Shown: piece after piece, positions 1 through 11,240 of the stretch
How positions within the stretch are numbered: position 1 is the first letter of the stretch
Layout of the letters: each line of letters starts with the position of its first letter
Source: Pegoplata infirma
Lineage: Eukaryota; Arthropoda; Insecta; Diptera; Anthomyiidae
DNA: 64,000 nt
Direction of reading: 5' to 3'
Assembly (NCBI GenBank): GCA_963921195.1
Contig: OY992537.1
Coordinates: 128,176,694-128,240,693, forward strand
Program-made: the position numbers and the translations under genes
Notes under the pieces: generated by a model
Databases searched by the model: none
The model's input: only the letters and a program-made list of their open reading frames with translations
Told to the model about the DNA's origin: nothing

Positions 1-209
1 TTGTCACGTATCTTTGCCGTTCCCCGGGTCTGTTTGGTATTAAATTTCAGCTCAATCGGTCCAGTGGTTCAAAAGTTATAAGCAAAACCCTGAATTTCAA
101 ATAAAGCTTGTCACGTATCTTTGCCGTTCCCCGGGTCTGTTTGGTATTAAATTTCAGCTCAATCGGTCCAGTGGTTCAAAAGTTATAAGCAAAACCCTGA
201 ATTTCAAAT
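1..209. repeat. Two-unit tandem repeat, period 107 bp
   Basis: The unit starting TTGTCACGTATCTTTGCCG at position 1 restarts at position 108 with almost no change and ends near 209. The first unit begins at the window edge, so the array may continue to the left. The unit reads through 'cagctcaatcggtccagtgg', a phrase common in fly interspersed repeats. No coding potential is seen. Confidence 0.85.
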
Positions 210-433
210 TAGTTTCATCTAAAATGCCACGTGTTTTAACAAGTTTGAAAAGCATTGGTGGTAACCAGTGTTGCCAATTTAGCCATTTTCCGGCTAGATT
301 TAGCTCCTTTTGAACTCGTTTAGCCGGAGAAAAAGGCATTTAGCTCTTAGCCGTTTTTTTAGCCATTTTCAAAACTATTTTAGCAGTTTTTTAGCCATTT
401 TTGAGTTTTCGGTTAAAAAATAAGTTTTAGGGC

Positions 434-705
434 GGATTACTCAATGAAAAGTTAGCTGCTAAAGGTACCTACAGACGACGCAATATTATGTACAATATTC
501 AATTATATTGATGGTGTGTGGGTAATATTGACGATTGTACAATGGTCAATCTAACCCACACACCATCAATATAATTGAATATTGTACATAATATTGCGTC
601 GTCTGTATGCACCTTAACTGCCGATTTAACGGAGCCTTATGTCAAAATTTGTATGAAAAAGTTAAATTTAACGGAGAGTTATTTTATAGCGGAGTCTTAG
701 TGTGT
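434..705 (+). mobile_element. GGATTAC MITE, interrupted copy
   Basis: This is a second copy, in opposite orientation, of the intact element at 11121-11240. Its left part (GGATTACTCAATGAAAAG...) and right part (ctgccgatttaacggagcc...) are split by the palindromic MITE at 463-614. The right terminus has decayed: GCGGAGTCTTAG replaces the expected end, so the boundary near 705 is approximate. It is nested inside the hAT element 266-1510. Confidence 0.65.
463..614. mobile_element. 152-bp palindromic MITE with TAA TSD
   Basis: The two halves are near-perfect reverse complements: ACAGACGACGCAATATTATG at 471 is mirrored by the sequence ending CGTCGTCTGT at 606. Ends are AGGTACC / GGTGCAT-type. The trinucleotide TAA flanks both sides (460-462 and 615-617). 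The uninterrupted relative at 11121-11240 has a single TAA at the matching point, which supports the boundary. A 3-bp TWA duplication fits PIF/Harbinger-type MITEs, but no transposase links it to that family. Confidence 0.75.
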
Positions 706-1599
706 TTTTTATACCAAAATAAAGAATTTATTGGTTTTTATGTTTGTACAGATCGATCACTGACTCTAATACTATTTGTTATAAAGGTTTAAGTTGAAAA
801 TTGTAGGAGAAAATTTAATTTCTAAAAATTACAGACATTTCTGATATTCCAATACCGGTTTCACACCACTTTAGTTATGTGTTATCATCGGCAGGATTTT
901 ATATGTTGGTTTGTTTTGTTAATAGGTATATTTAAATTTTTATAAACACCAGTCTTGAACAAAACCACGGATATTTTTGTCATATTCATACCATAAACAT
1001 TATACAAAATTTTAGACGATCTAGTGAAGCCCCTGTCTTTTAAAAATATGTTAAAAACTCCACTTGAAGGCTGATGGATGAATTTTGGCATACATATTTT
1101 TGGAAGTCTTTTGGCCATGTTTCAACGAAAACGGTTCCAAAGGTAAAAAGTTTCACCCCGAATTTAAGTGTTGAAAAAATTTTTTTAAACAAAAATAACT
1201 AAAATTTTTTTTTACTAAAATAAATTTTTTGTACTCAAAATTTTTATAAACATTTTTATAAAAAATTTAAATCATTAAAAAAGTGTTTTCAACTCTCTTC
1301 ATTTTAATTAAGATTTGTAAAAACAGAACCAAAAAATCTCCTTATTTTAATTTATGTATAAAAAACCGTACAAAATATGAATTTACATTAGTTTTTCTTA
1401 AAAAAGTAAAATATATATTTTAGCCTTTTTTTAGCCATTTTTTAGCCGTTTTTTAGCCGTTTTTTCGAATGGATTTAGCCGTTTTTGATTACCAAGTTCT
1501 GGCAACACTGGTGGTAACTAAACAATGCTTTTCAAACTTGTTTAATTTTAAAGCAATGCTTTTTAAGTTTGTTTAGTTCTAAAAGCATTGGTAACTTAA

Positions 1600-2130
1600 A
1601 AATTACACTCGAAAAAAATTTTACACTCAAAAAAAATTTTACACTCAAAAAAAATTTTACACTCTAAAAAAAAATTACACAAAAAAAAATTTAGTTTTTT
1701 TTTTACAAAAATTACAATATTTTGTGTACATACGTACGTGCATTCACTCAGAAATATTTTTACAGTAAAAAATAACATTACACTCGAAAAAAATTTTACA
1801 ATAAAAAAAAATAGTAGTTTTTCTTTTTTTTTTTTAAAAAAAGGCAAAAAAAAAGTTTTTTACTCAAAATAAAATATTTTACACTCAAAAAAAATTTTAC
1901 ACTCAAAAAAAAATTACACAAAAAAAAATTATTTTTTTTTTTTTACAAAAATGACAATATTTTGTGTACATACGTACGTGCGTGCATTCATTCAGAAATA
2001 TTTTTACAGTAAAAAAAACATTAAACTAAAAAAAAAAATTACACTCAAAAAAAAAATTAGTAATTTTTCTTTTTTTTTTTAAAAAAAAGGCAAAAAAAGA
2101 GTTTTTTACTCAAAATAAAATATTTCTAAT
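1600..2130. repeat. A/T-rich tandem duplication, period about 240 bp
   Basis: A unit made of 'acactcaaaaaaaatttt' runs and the segment TTTTGTGTACATACGTACGT (at about 1720 and again at about 1961) is present twice. The second copy has an extra CGTG. Short 'cactcaaaaaaaa' monomers of 18-20 bp are repeated inside each unit. Open frames here are low-complexity Phe/Lys runs and not genes. Confidence 0.7.
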
Positions 2131-2186
2131 CAAAATTGTTAATTTTTTCACGTTAAAAAATGTACTACCCTTTAAAAAAATGCATT

Positions 2187-2240
2187 GTGGAGGGTATTCA
2201 TAGATTCGGCAAAGTCGAATTTAACTTTTCTACTTGTTCA
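2187..2240 (+). repeat. DINE-1/Helentron-like 3' end fragment
   Basis: GGAGGGTATTCATAGATTCGG followed by a small hairpin (ATTCGGCAAAGTCGAAT) and CTTGTT matches the 3' end of the full copies at 37210-37768 and 60198-60751. The rest of the element is missing. Confidence 0.6.
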
Positions 2241-2249
2241 ATATTAAAA

Positions 2250-2915
2250 TATGAGATATTTTTTCTATAGGAAATTCTCAGATTCTGAAAAGTTTTTTCT
2301 ATAGAAATTTTTTTTATACGGCACTCACTTATAATTCTTACGTGAAGCAATAACAAGTTTTTTTCTTAAATATTAAAACTTAAATGTTTTGAAAATGTAA
2401 CGCGCTAGCTTACGAAAAAAAACTTTGTCAAATTACTAGGAAATGTCTCGTTATCCCATTTTACCAATATTTGACAGTTTTCCTTGTTTTTTACCAAATC
2501 GAAATTTACATTTTTTTTTTTGTAATTTTACAATTTTTTTTGTAATTTTACAAATTTTCAAGATAATTTTACAAAAAAAAATCTAGTACTTGCGCAAAAA
2601 ACAGTAAATTTACAATTTTATTGGTAAAAAGCTTGTAAAATTACAAAATTATTAGTAAAAAGCTTGTAAAATTACTAGGAATTCTCGTAAAATAGGAGGT
2701 AGCAAAAAATCTAGAAAAACTACGACACCTCTTTGTAAATTTTATCGTGTCAAAAAAATTGTAAATTTACAAATTTAATGGTACAAACCTTGTAAAATTA
2801 CAAAATTATTGGTAAAAATCTTGTAAAATTACTAGCAATTTTTGTCAAATAGGAGGTAGCAAACAAAAAAAAGTTACAAGTTTTTCTTGTTATTTTACAA
2901 GTTTTTTTTGTGTAG
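2250..2915. repeat. GTAAAATTAC-type interspersed repeat, copy 1
   Basis: After a short piece of the 'tctatagg..ctcagattctg' minisatellite (about 2250-2320) comes a block dense in 'ttgtaaaattac' and the phrase TCGTAAAATAGGAGGTAGC. The same sequence order occurs at 16640-17155, and a related one within 59609-60948. It ends near 2915 at 'acaagttttttttgtgtag'. No coding capacity is seen. Confidence 0.6.
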
Positions 2916-3109
2916 GTCCACGAAAAGGAGCGTTCGATATATCGAACGTGAATATCAGAAAAAAAATCAGTACGCTTAAAAAGTTCGGTAAGAAGATTTG
3001 GAATAAGAAGGTTTTCATGTAAAAAACTTTTGAGATTTCTAGAAATTTTTTATAAAAAATCTGTAATAAAAGACATTTTTGTTTTATAATAATAAATATG
3101 AAATCGTGA

Positions 3110-3121
3110 GGGGGGGGGGGG
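3110..3121 (+). repeat. Poly-G tract
   Basis: An uninterrupted run of G stands out in an otherwise very AT-rich stretch. Similar runs occur near 20370 and at 28434-28458. Confidence 0.8.
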
Positions 3122-3239
3122 AGGGTACTAGTTAAAAATAAATAGGCGATGACAAAAAAATTCTGGGGGTTGTGCCCCCCTGTTTTCAAAATCCTGGATA
3201 CGTCGCTGTCTGTAACTCTAAAAATATTTCAATGAAAAT

Positions 3240-3940
3240 TTTTTTATTTGAACTTTAGACTACATTTGGCAAAAATAACATTTTGGTAAAAATATATCTA
3301 AATCGGTTTTTTTTGTGTGGACCGTTGACGTGTTTTGCCCCATATAGTAAAAGTACATAACTAGTGTATGTAGTAATACAAGTTAGATTTTGGTTCTACA
3401 AGTAGTCAAAAGACATTTACTACCATTTACTTCCGATTCTCTATATGTATGTATGCATGGATGTCATGTCTATGTATTTGTTTGTATACATTTGTATATA
3501 AGTTGCAGCAATTCATTCGTTTTGTGTCGTATATTTAAGCAATTTACTTTAGTTTTTTTTTTGTCGATTTGTTTAGATTTTTGTGTCAATCTTTTAAAGT
3601 TAAATGTTTAATAGTATACTACGATATACATATATTTTAGTTAAGAGTTAAATTTTGTTTTTTTTAACAAACAGCATAAAAGGGGGACATTTGTAATCGA
3701 TATATTAAATTATAGGGAAATTTAAGATAGATAAATGGTAACTGTTGTTTTTAGGTACAAATACTAAAATAATAATAGACCAAAGAAAGATTGATTGCTA
3801 AATGTTTTAAAGACATTTTAGAGTTTAAAATAATTCATAAAGAAATATAAAATATATAATGGAAAATAGGTATATAGAGGAAAAGAAAATTTTTGGTTAG
3901 GTTGACTAATCATATCGATGATCATTAACTAATTGATTGA
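3240..3940. other. No recognisable feature
   Basis: AT-rich sequence with TATGTATGTATG-like simple stretches and one short open frame (3390-3611) without protein-like composition. I see no gene or clear repeat. Confidence 0.5.
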
Positions 3941-3944
3941 TCTG

Positions 3945-4190
3945 CCCAGCAAAATCTAGGTAATGAGTACTCATTCAAAATTGGATTACCTGGTAATGAG
4001 TACTAATAACTCGCTGCGTTACTTTATACCCCAAAAAAGGCCTTACTTTTATCTTACTATGTAAATAGATTTGCGATCTGAATTTTAAAAACCATTTTAC
4101 TGTTATTTTTCTCCCTTTTAGTCCTCTACAAGCGGTTTTAGATCGCGGTTTTTTGATTTTTTTTTTTTTAATAATATACATATTAAAAAT
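3945..4190 (-). mobile_element. CCCAGCAA MITE, partial copy
   Basis: CCCAGCAAAATCTAGGTAATG followed by 'gagtactcatt', 'ggattacctggtaatgag', 'ctcgctgcgttactttatac' and 'atagatttgcgatctgaatt' is the reverse complement of the right part of the element at 39073-39507. The distal end is not clearly preserved. Confidence 0.6.
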
Positions 4191-4224
4191 TTTGAAAAAT
4201 TAAACTTATTTAAAAAGAAAAAAA

Positions 4225-4352
4225 TTGGTGATCAATGTTGGTTCATGGAAGCATTTCAATGCCAGAAAATTTATATTTTTTTATATAAAAAAAAATTATT
4301 TTATTTTAAAATAGCATTCAACTGGTGCATAAGTCCGATTAAAGTACAGGAA
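4225..4352. repeat. Left arm of an interrupted inverted repeat
   Basis: The segment with GGTTCATGGAAGCATTTC, 'aaaatagcattcaactggtgc' and 'ataagtccgattaaagtacagg' is mirrored by two separated blocks, 5215-5255 and 11400-11500. Those blocks are the two halves of the right arm, split by the hAT element 5256-11399. This is the outermost layer of the nest I can trace. Confidence 0.65.
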
Positions 4353-4358
4353 AAATTA

Positions 4359-5045
4359 TTTTCTTTACTAATTAAAACCATGATATTCTCATAGCATAAT
4401 TTTCAAGAAAATTATTTTTTTGTTTTAAATTTATTTATGTTGGTCATTTTAGCAAGACTTAATCGACACGTGTTTCGGAATTTGTCAAGATTCCATTGTC
4501 AAGATTATTTAGCAAAAATAGAAACGGTTTACTACAAAGTAGCAAACGAGTCTAATGACAAATCGTTTGTGCACAAACTAAAGTATTAATACACAAACTA
4601 AAGTATTAACCCTAGTAAAAATATTATGCTAATTTTACTAAATAGATCTAATTTGATCCGTAAAATGGTTGTATCAAAGAATATCTAATTGTATTACTTT
4701 AGATCAAAAAATATAAAAATTGATACAATTTGATCCTGAATTTGGTCAAATCTAATTGGATCAAATTGATCTTATAATATCAATTTTTATATAATTTGAT
4801 GAGCAAAACCAAAATACGAATCTAATCATATATGGAGCAATATCTAACCATATAAAGTGGATCAACCGTATCAAAGTGATAGATACAATTTTATATAAAT
4901 TTATAGGGAAGCATATTAACTCATATAAGATTGTATCAAATTATATATGATTAGACCAGAAAATTTTTTCTCGGGTACATATTCGAAAATAATGACCTCG
5001 AGCCATAATAATCATCCTCACAAAATATAATATTTTAAAGGTGGA
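4359..5045. mobile_element. Long-TIR palindromic element, copy 1
   Basis: Starts TTCTTTACTAATTAAAACC and includes 'ttcatagcataattttcaag', 'taatcgacacgtgtttcgg' and 'acaaatcgtttgtgcacaaac'. It ends with 'aatgacctcgagccataata'. The same blocks, mirrored, build the element at 15445-16134, and another copy is at 38940-39700. The centre (4610-4970) holds a degenerate 'gatcaaattagat' segment related to 17598-17915. Confidence 0.6.
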
Positions 5046-6045
5046 ATAAAACAATTTTTATAAATAAAACAAAATAAAGCGTATTTAGGAAATAACTTTT
5101 CTTATTTGATTTTCTTAAGACGCTTTATTTTACCAAATTTTTGATACCCATTTTGAATTGTTTTTGCAAATTGATAAATTTTTTGCACTTCGCGGATAGC
5201 GATAAATACCCGCTAATTTTTTTTATTTTTCCTGTACTTACATTGGACTTATGCATAGGCTGACCATTCGTACTGATTTGACCAGTACATGTACTGATTT
5301 TGAATCACGTGAACTGATCAAAAATCGTTGTACTGTTTTGTACTGATTTTTTGAAATGTGTACTGATTTTGGAACGTTTCAACATAAAAAATAATTTTAT
5401 TTGAAAATTCTATACTAAGTTTTTATAACTTAAGTCTGACAATGGATATGTTTGTTTACCCAAATTTCTTACTATTTTTACTACAAATGGAAAATTTTGG
5501 TTACTTTTTGTATTGAAATTTTCCAGCAGTAAAAATAATAAAAATGAGTAGATTGTAGCAAGGTAAACAGACATAATGAGATAATGCATATGAATTAATT
5601 TTAAGGAGCTTATATTTTGTGAATCAAGAGGTTTCTTAACGCAAAAATGTATCTGAGCATGAGGTTATTTTGATCTTCATAAATTTATATGAAAAGCGCA
5701 CAGAATCTTTATGGTTTTCTACACTCAAAATAATTCTACAGTAAAAAAATTAGTAAGTGCGTTGGTAATCCAAATCTACTAATAAGTTACCAATTACCAG
5801 TATTACAGTAGTTTTTTTAGTATCTTAAAAGTGCTAAAATTAGTATTTCTTACTGTTTATGAGTAATTTTTGTTGGTAGTCGGTTGTACTAATTTTTTTA
5901 CTATTTTTAGTTCATAAAAGTACTAATATACAGTAATTTATTAGGTTTTTAATTTTTTTTTTGTTAGTAATAATTCCGTAAGGGGGCGCTTGTTTACAAG
6001 CAGAGCTACCAACTGTTTTTGCTGCAAAATCGTTAAATTTGAATT

Positions 6046-7590
6046 CAGTGTTGCCATTATGTTACATTTTGGGTAAGTGCTGGTGCTTTTTTGGTTTTGC
6101 CGTTTTTTAAATACGCGTTTTTAAAGATAAGGTATTTATGGTGTTTTTTTCTATTTTTTTTAATTTGTGATTTTTATATTATTAATAGATTTTGCTGAAA
6201 TTTGAAAGTTAAGCCCAGACCTAATGAAATTTGGAAAATTTTATCCATGTTTGGACCTTGGCCTCATACAAACAACCCCTTTAAATTTGAATTAAGTGAT
6301 TCTAACAATTAATTTAAATTGTGCCGAAGAGGAACTTACGGTGGTGGCGACTCGCCCCATTTGCTTACAGACGGCGGCGTTTGCTCTCAATCGTCGGCTT
6401 ATTTAAATTTTTGGTTATGGAGTTGTATTTTTGTAATGACGCAATCAAAATATGTATTTTTGATAAAGTTAAATATAGAAAATTGGGGTTTATTTTCGTA
6501 AAAATTTCAATACAATTTATTGTTTTTACAAAACCAATTTACACAGAATTTTGAACAACGCTATGCGTTGTGATGGAATGTGATTTCATCTTAGGTGTGA
6601 AGTTCATGTAGTGTGAACGTGGCCTTACTCTATACAGGATTAATGATTTTTTTGGGATAAGACTAAAAATAATGCATGAACCTTCGTAATGCATGAAAAA
6701 TAAAAAAAAAAAAATATGGCCTATGGGAAGCGGTAGGGAACAACTAGTACATATTTTTCCATTTTTTGTGGCTATGCATTACATGGTAATGCATACTGTT
6801 ACTCCCTGTAGATTTAGTCGCCGATATTCAGTTAAAAGAAGCATATTTCTCTCAAAATTGTTTTATATGTGTTTTTTCCAGTAATTAAAGATTTTAAAAA
6901 AATATCCAATCGGTCCATGTTTGGACTTTCCTACTTGTATTTGTGTAAAAACTTTTTGGTACATATTTTCTAATTTTTTTTTTACAACTACGTATTTTTT
7001 TAAATGTTTAATGACTGTTGTTTTTTTAAACAATTTTGTTTACTGTCAAAATCCAAATCCGGCGACCAAATTTGTCTATCACGTCAGGATTTTGAGTAAT
7101 TCGCGGTTAAAGTGCCGAAAAAGGGCATTTTTGACCCTTTTTATATTTTTTTATTTTTTATATTTTTTTTATATGCCCAACAAACTGGTAAACATTTTTT
7201 TGAGAATTTACAAATAAGGACTTTTGGCCGGAAATCGATCTGTCTGGCCCTCTGTGCATTCCATTAAAGCAGTTCTGTGGCTTGATAATTGAATGTAATA
7301 AAAAAAGTTTGTTTAAAATTTAATGTTAACCATTATCTTAATATTACTTGAGTAATATGAATGTAATATTATTTTTACTTTTGATTGTATCAGCTAATTT
7401 ATTGAATTTATAATAAAAACAAATATTTTTATTTTTTTTTTGCTTTTTATCCTTTTTACCTTAAAAACACATTTTCAAATTTTTTTTTTAATATTCTCTC
7501 TTTTCTTGGCGCTGATTTTTGTTTGGTAAATTTTTACCCTTTTCCTACGATTTTTGCGTTTTTTTTTTCATATTGATAATGGCAACACTG
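6046..7590. mobile_element. hAT-type element with imperfect TSD
   Basis: CAGTGTTGCCATTATG (6046) and CATATTGATAATGGCAACACTG (ending 7590) form the same inverted end as the element at 266-1510. The flanking octamers TTTGAATT and TTTTTATT match at 6 of 8 positions, so the duplication has decayed or the end is slightly misplaced. Small open frames inside (6319-6554 and 6693-7217) are not recognisable proteins. Confidence 0.6.
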
Positions 7591-7623
7591 TTTTTATTAG
7601 CGATCATTTGCTCCTTCACAATT

Positions 7624-7819
7624 CAGCAGCAAGCAGCAGACAGCAAAAATTAAGAGTAGACTATTTAATTATAATTTCACTAAAATGCCATATTTTTTAT
7701 TTCTTAACATTGCAAAAGCACACATCAAGTTCCAAATACAATAAGTACAGCTTTTATAAATTTATAATTTATAATTAAACAGGCACTTTATATTTTTTGC
7801 CGTCTGCTGCTTGCTGCTG
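7624..7819. mobile_element. Short inverted-repeat element (CAGCAGCAAGC ends)
   Basis: CAGCAGCAAGCAGCAGACAG at 7624 is mirrored by the segment at 7800-7819 with one mismatch. The ~195 bp between the ends is AT-rich. No TSD is clear. A near-copy of the flank 'gctaccaactgtttttgctg' occurs at 6005 and 7861. Confidence 0.55.
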
Positions 7820-8329
7820 CAGTGTGTGCGAACACTACGTTTGCTCGCATTAACTGCAGTGCTACCAACTGTTTTTTCTGTTTGTTTAGCACTGATGCCA
7901 ACTATTTTTAAAAAAATGTAGCTAGATTGGACAAAAAAATAGCTAGAAATAGCTAAATTTAAAAACAGTTAAAAAATCTAGCTATTTTGTAGCTAGATTT
8001 GTATAAACAGTTGAAAAATCTAGCTATTTTATAGCTAGATTTTGGATTTGTGGTTTTTAAAAGGTTTTATTTGCTAAAGTTTTTAATTAAATAATAAAAT
8101 AAGTTAGTTTTGGTATTAAAACGAATATTTTCAAATATTTTTATTAAATTTTGCAAACAAAAAGTTTAAATACTCATATTTTATATCGCAGATATAATTT
8201 ATAACGCATGAAACTTTAGAAATTGCTTCCAACGCTTAAGTTATTAAATTAAGCTTTTAAATCAATTTCTTTAACAAAGAAACATTATTAATCTATATGC
8301 TATATGTATGTATTTCTGGATTTGCAGAT

Positions 8330-8670
8330 CCTGTGAACTATTTTCTGTGAATTTCTATTTTCTGTGAATCGGCACCTCACTATTTTCTGTGAATCAGCAC
8401 CTCATTTTGTATACGTAAAAAGTACTCATAATAGATATAATTCCTGTAATGGGAACTAATTTTATTTTTTTGGACTTATTTCGTTCGGAGTTCTTTAATT
8501 TTTTTTGGGAGTAAGTATTTTGATTTTAAATAACTCCCAAATATTGGGACTTGTTTCATTTTTTCTTTGGGACTTATTTCATTTCTTAAAGTTGGGAGTT
8601 AATTCATTCCTCTTAGGACTTATATCATTAGGAATTATTTCATTGGGATTTATTTCATTTGGGAGTTGTT
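8330..8670 (+). repeat. Degenerate short tandem repeats
   Basis: CTATTTTCTGTGAATC occurs three times at 8339-8405. Then a loose array of 'gggacttatttcatt' or 'gggagttatttcatt' variants runs from about 8470 to 8660. A frame here (8505-8717) simply reads the repeat and is not a gene. Confidence 0.6.
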
Positions 8671-8746
8671 TCGCAGTACCAAATTTTTTAATACACAATT
8701 ATCTGAATGCGAATTAAAAGCTCGATTATAGCCACTCGTTTTTTTG

Positions 8747-9495
8747 GTTATGAATTCTGTAGCCCGTTTCTGTAATTAAAGTGAGAAGTTTTCGCATCGA
8801 AAAATATGAAACAAAAAATTCCACCGTTTCTCGACTCTGGAATAAAAACTGTTTCTGTATGTCAATGTGAAAAAGCCAGCGTTTGTATTGGAATATTCCA
8901 AGATAGCTGTCAAAAAAGTAATCACTGTGAGAAAATAGTAACAAAACAGAAAAAAAAAACACGGAGCAATTCGAATCATTGTTTATGGATCATTTAAAAG
9001 CAATAAAATAAAAATAAAAAAAATAAAATTACATATTGTTGAGGATAATATATAGCGTTGTATTAATAACAGCATTTTTGCATTTAGAGATTCTTTGATA
9101 TTTCTAAAATTTGTGAAAAATATAATAAATTAGATATTTATACAAACACAAAACAAGTAATTTGTATTTTTCTTACTATTTTTCTCCATTTTTTTTAATT
9201 TATTATTATTTTTTTTAATGTTTTTATTTATTTTTGTTGAAGTCTCGCACCGTTTTAAAATGTGAGTTTTTTTGACACTTCAAATAGAAAAGTTTTCGAC
9301 CAATTACTTTACAGAAACGGGGTTTTTCGCATCATTCCAATAAGTTCAAAAGTTTTCGCACAACAAAGTTACAGAAACAGTAAAATGTGAAAAGTCAGTT
9401 TTTGTGCCGATTTACAATGTTTTTGTTGCATATCACATGTTTCATGCGAGAAATCTTTCGATTCGAGAGTTACAGAAATCAGCTACTGGTGTAAA
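8747..9495. repeat. Weak inverted-repeat segment with GTTTCTGTAA motifs
   Basis: Several 'tttctgtaa', 'ttacagaaa' and 'gttttcgca' motifs occur in both orientations near 8750-8830 and 9290-9490. They suggest an old inverted-repeat element inside the hAT. The ends are not precise. Overlapping frames on both strands at 8726-8997 mirror each other and are not protein-like. Confidence 0.35.
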
Positions 9496-11120
9496 ATTTT
9501 ATCCGTTATTGGAGAGATGAAAACTATTATATTTTAAACCCATAGCTGTTTTTTCTTTATGTTGGTACTAAACTACATTCTCTATGAATTATGCCAATAC
9601 GATACTTGGTTGATGTTGAAAATTTTAAGTAACTTTATCATGGAGAGATTTTTGATAAATTTAAAATTTTTGTTTGAAGTTAAAGGAAATATCATAGAAA
9701 ACCCCTGATAAAACTTTTTGAAAAGTTGAAAAACTAGCAGATGTCATACACACTTAAATAGCACGTTAACGAAATGTCAACTTGAAAATATGGCTAATAA
9801 AACGGTTTAAAAAAAACACTTTTTTACAAATTTTGCGAACAAAAAAAGTAGCTAGATTTGTAGCTAAGAGCTAAATGACTTTTTTTGTCGCTAGATGCAA
9901 AAAAAAATAGCTAAATCTAGCTACAAAATAGCTAAATTGGCAACAATGTTGTTTAGTGCGAAAAAGAATTAGAAAAAGTAACAACGCGATACCCACTCAC
10001 GGAGTGTTTATAAAAAAAATATATGTTACATTTATTTAATTAAATTGTGTTAAAGTAATTATATATAAATGTTTTTTATTTAAATGTGTTTATAATAAAA
10101 TTAATATGCATTAATAATAAAACTACGTCAGTTTTTTTTTAAATCGTTTTTTATTTCAATGATTGTGTAAGAAAAAAATTCAAGCTGAAGAAGAATATGG
10201 ATACACACACGAATACAAAAAAAATGTAGGTATAAAAAAGCGCCCTCTGTAGTAAAATGTTTGTATATACATTTGAACATGTATTAAGAATATATTATTT
10301 CTTTCTTATATTTTTAGCAATCGTTTACGTGGTACAATGAACGCTACATTTTTTTAAACAGCTTAAGAAGATATGTAATTAAGTATATCTTATAACCGAA
10401 GTGAAATAATAAAATAAAAAACCGAAGTGAAATAAAATCATTTATATATAATATTTTTCTGACTTTTATTTATTAAAATTGATTTAGGTAGTAATTTTAA
10501 TCACTAAAATTAGTAATTTTATTTACTAAAATTAGTAGTTTTATTTACTAAATAGGACAAAAATTTTAAATATTTATGATTTTTTTAGTAGTAAATTGCA
10601 GTAATATTTACTGTTTTGTTAGTATTTCTCATGTACTAGATATTAGTAACAAATTTTAGTAATGATTAGCAACGCCTGCACTAGATCATTTTGGACTAAA
10701 ACATTAGTACTCGTAGCTAAATTTTTAGTATTAAATACCCACGTTTTTTTTTGAGTGTATAACGAAAAGTTTACGGAATAATGGATTTTCTATATTTTTT
10801 TAAAGCATGTTAGATGTTCGATAAGGTAATGTCATCAAAATCTATTGCGCTCAGAAAATCAGAACTTAAAACATCTTTTAAGTTTTCTAAAAGAAAGAGT
10901 TATCAAAACTTAAGGGAAAAAGTCTTCAGAATCTAAGAGATTATTTTATTTTCAAAGCCTGAGGGAGTTTGTTTTATTGTCTGCAACTGAAACGATCAAA
11001 ATATTTAAATGAAGTTGTTTGAAGTCAACTAAATTTTCTGCAAAATAACGACAATAGTTTATTTATGACAGTTGTTTTTTAACAGTTGTTTTTACTGATA
11101 TATTAATTGACCCTAAGGCT

Positions 11121-11240
11121 GGATTACTTAATGCTCCGTTATAAAATAACTCTCCGTTAAATTTAACTTTTTCATACAAATTTTAACATAAGGCTCCGTT
11201 AAATCGGCAGTTAAAAGCTAACTTTTCATTGAGTAATCCG
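11121..11240. mobile_element. GGATTAC MITE, intact 120-bp copy
   Basis: GGATTACTTAATG (11121) is mirrored by CATTGAGTAATCC (ending 11240). The interior is identical in order to the split copy at 434-705, in reverse. It supplies the empty site for the palindromic MITE at 463-614. The flanking duplication is not clear. Confidence 0.7.

Larger units (their letters stand above)
266..1510. mobile_element. Non-autonomous hAT-type element with 8-bp TSD
   Basis: The left end reads CAGTGTTGCC (266-275) and the right end GGCAACACTG (1501-1510), an exact inverted match. Both are flanked by the identical octamer GTGGTAAC (258-265 and 1511-1518). An 8-bp TSD with CAGTG-type ends is the hAT signature. Many copies of TTTAGCC / AGCCGTTTT lie just inside both ends and look like subterminal repeats of the kind hAT transposases bind. 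No transposase frame is visible in the 1245 bp. Two smaller elements are nested inside (434-705 and 463-614). The flanks (238-256 and 1522-1541) are themselves inverted copies of a 'acaagtttgaaaagcattg' sequence, so the target was a palindrome. Confidence 0.88.
7890..9948. mobile_element. 2.06-kb non-autonomous hAT-type element, perfect TSD
   Basis: CACTGATGCCAACTATTTTT (7890) and AAATTGGCAACAATG (ending 9948) are inverted ends. TTGTTTAG flanks both sides exactly (7882-7889 and 9949-9956). Both ends carry clustered TAGCTAGATTT / AAATAGCTA subterminal repeats, the analogue of the AGCC repeats in 266-1510. No transposase frame. Inside are a degenerate GGGACTTATTTCATT repeat and another inverted-repeat segment. 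Confidence 0.88.
5981..10247. mobile_element. Candidate element with AGGGGGCGCTT ends
   Basis: AGGGGGCGCTTG (5981) is mirrored by AAGCGCCCTCT (ending 10247), and both outer flanks read GTA. It would be the layer between the CACTCAAAA element and two inner hAT elements. The inverted match is only about 11 bp, so this is tentative. Confidence 0.4.
5722..10757. mobile_element. TA-flanked CACTCAAAA element, split by nested insertions
   Basis: CACTCAAAATAATTCTACAG begins after TA (5720-5721), and the mirrored TTTTTTTTTGAGTG ends before TA (10758-10759). Left (5722-5975) and right (about 10440-10757) portions align well with the intact 258-bp relative at 11913-12170, which lies in the opposite orientation. 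TA duplication fits a Tc1/mariner-type MITE. The middle is later inserted DNA. Confidence 0.75.
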
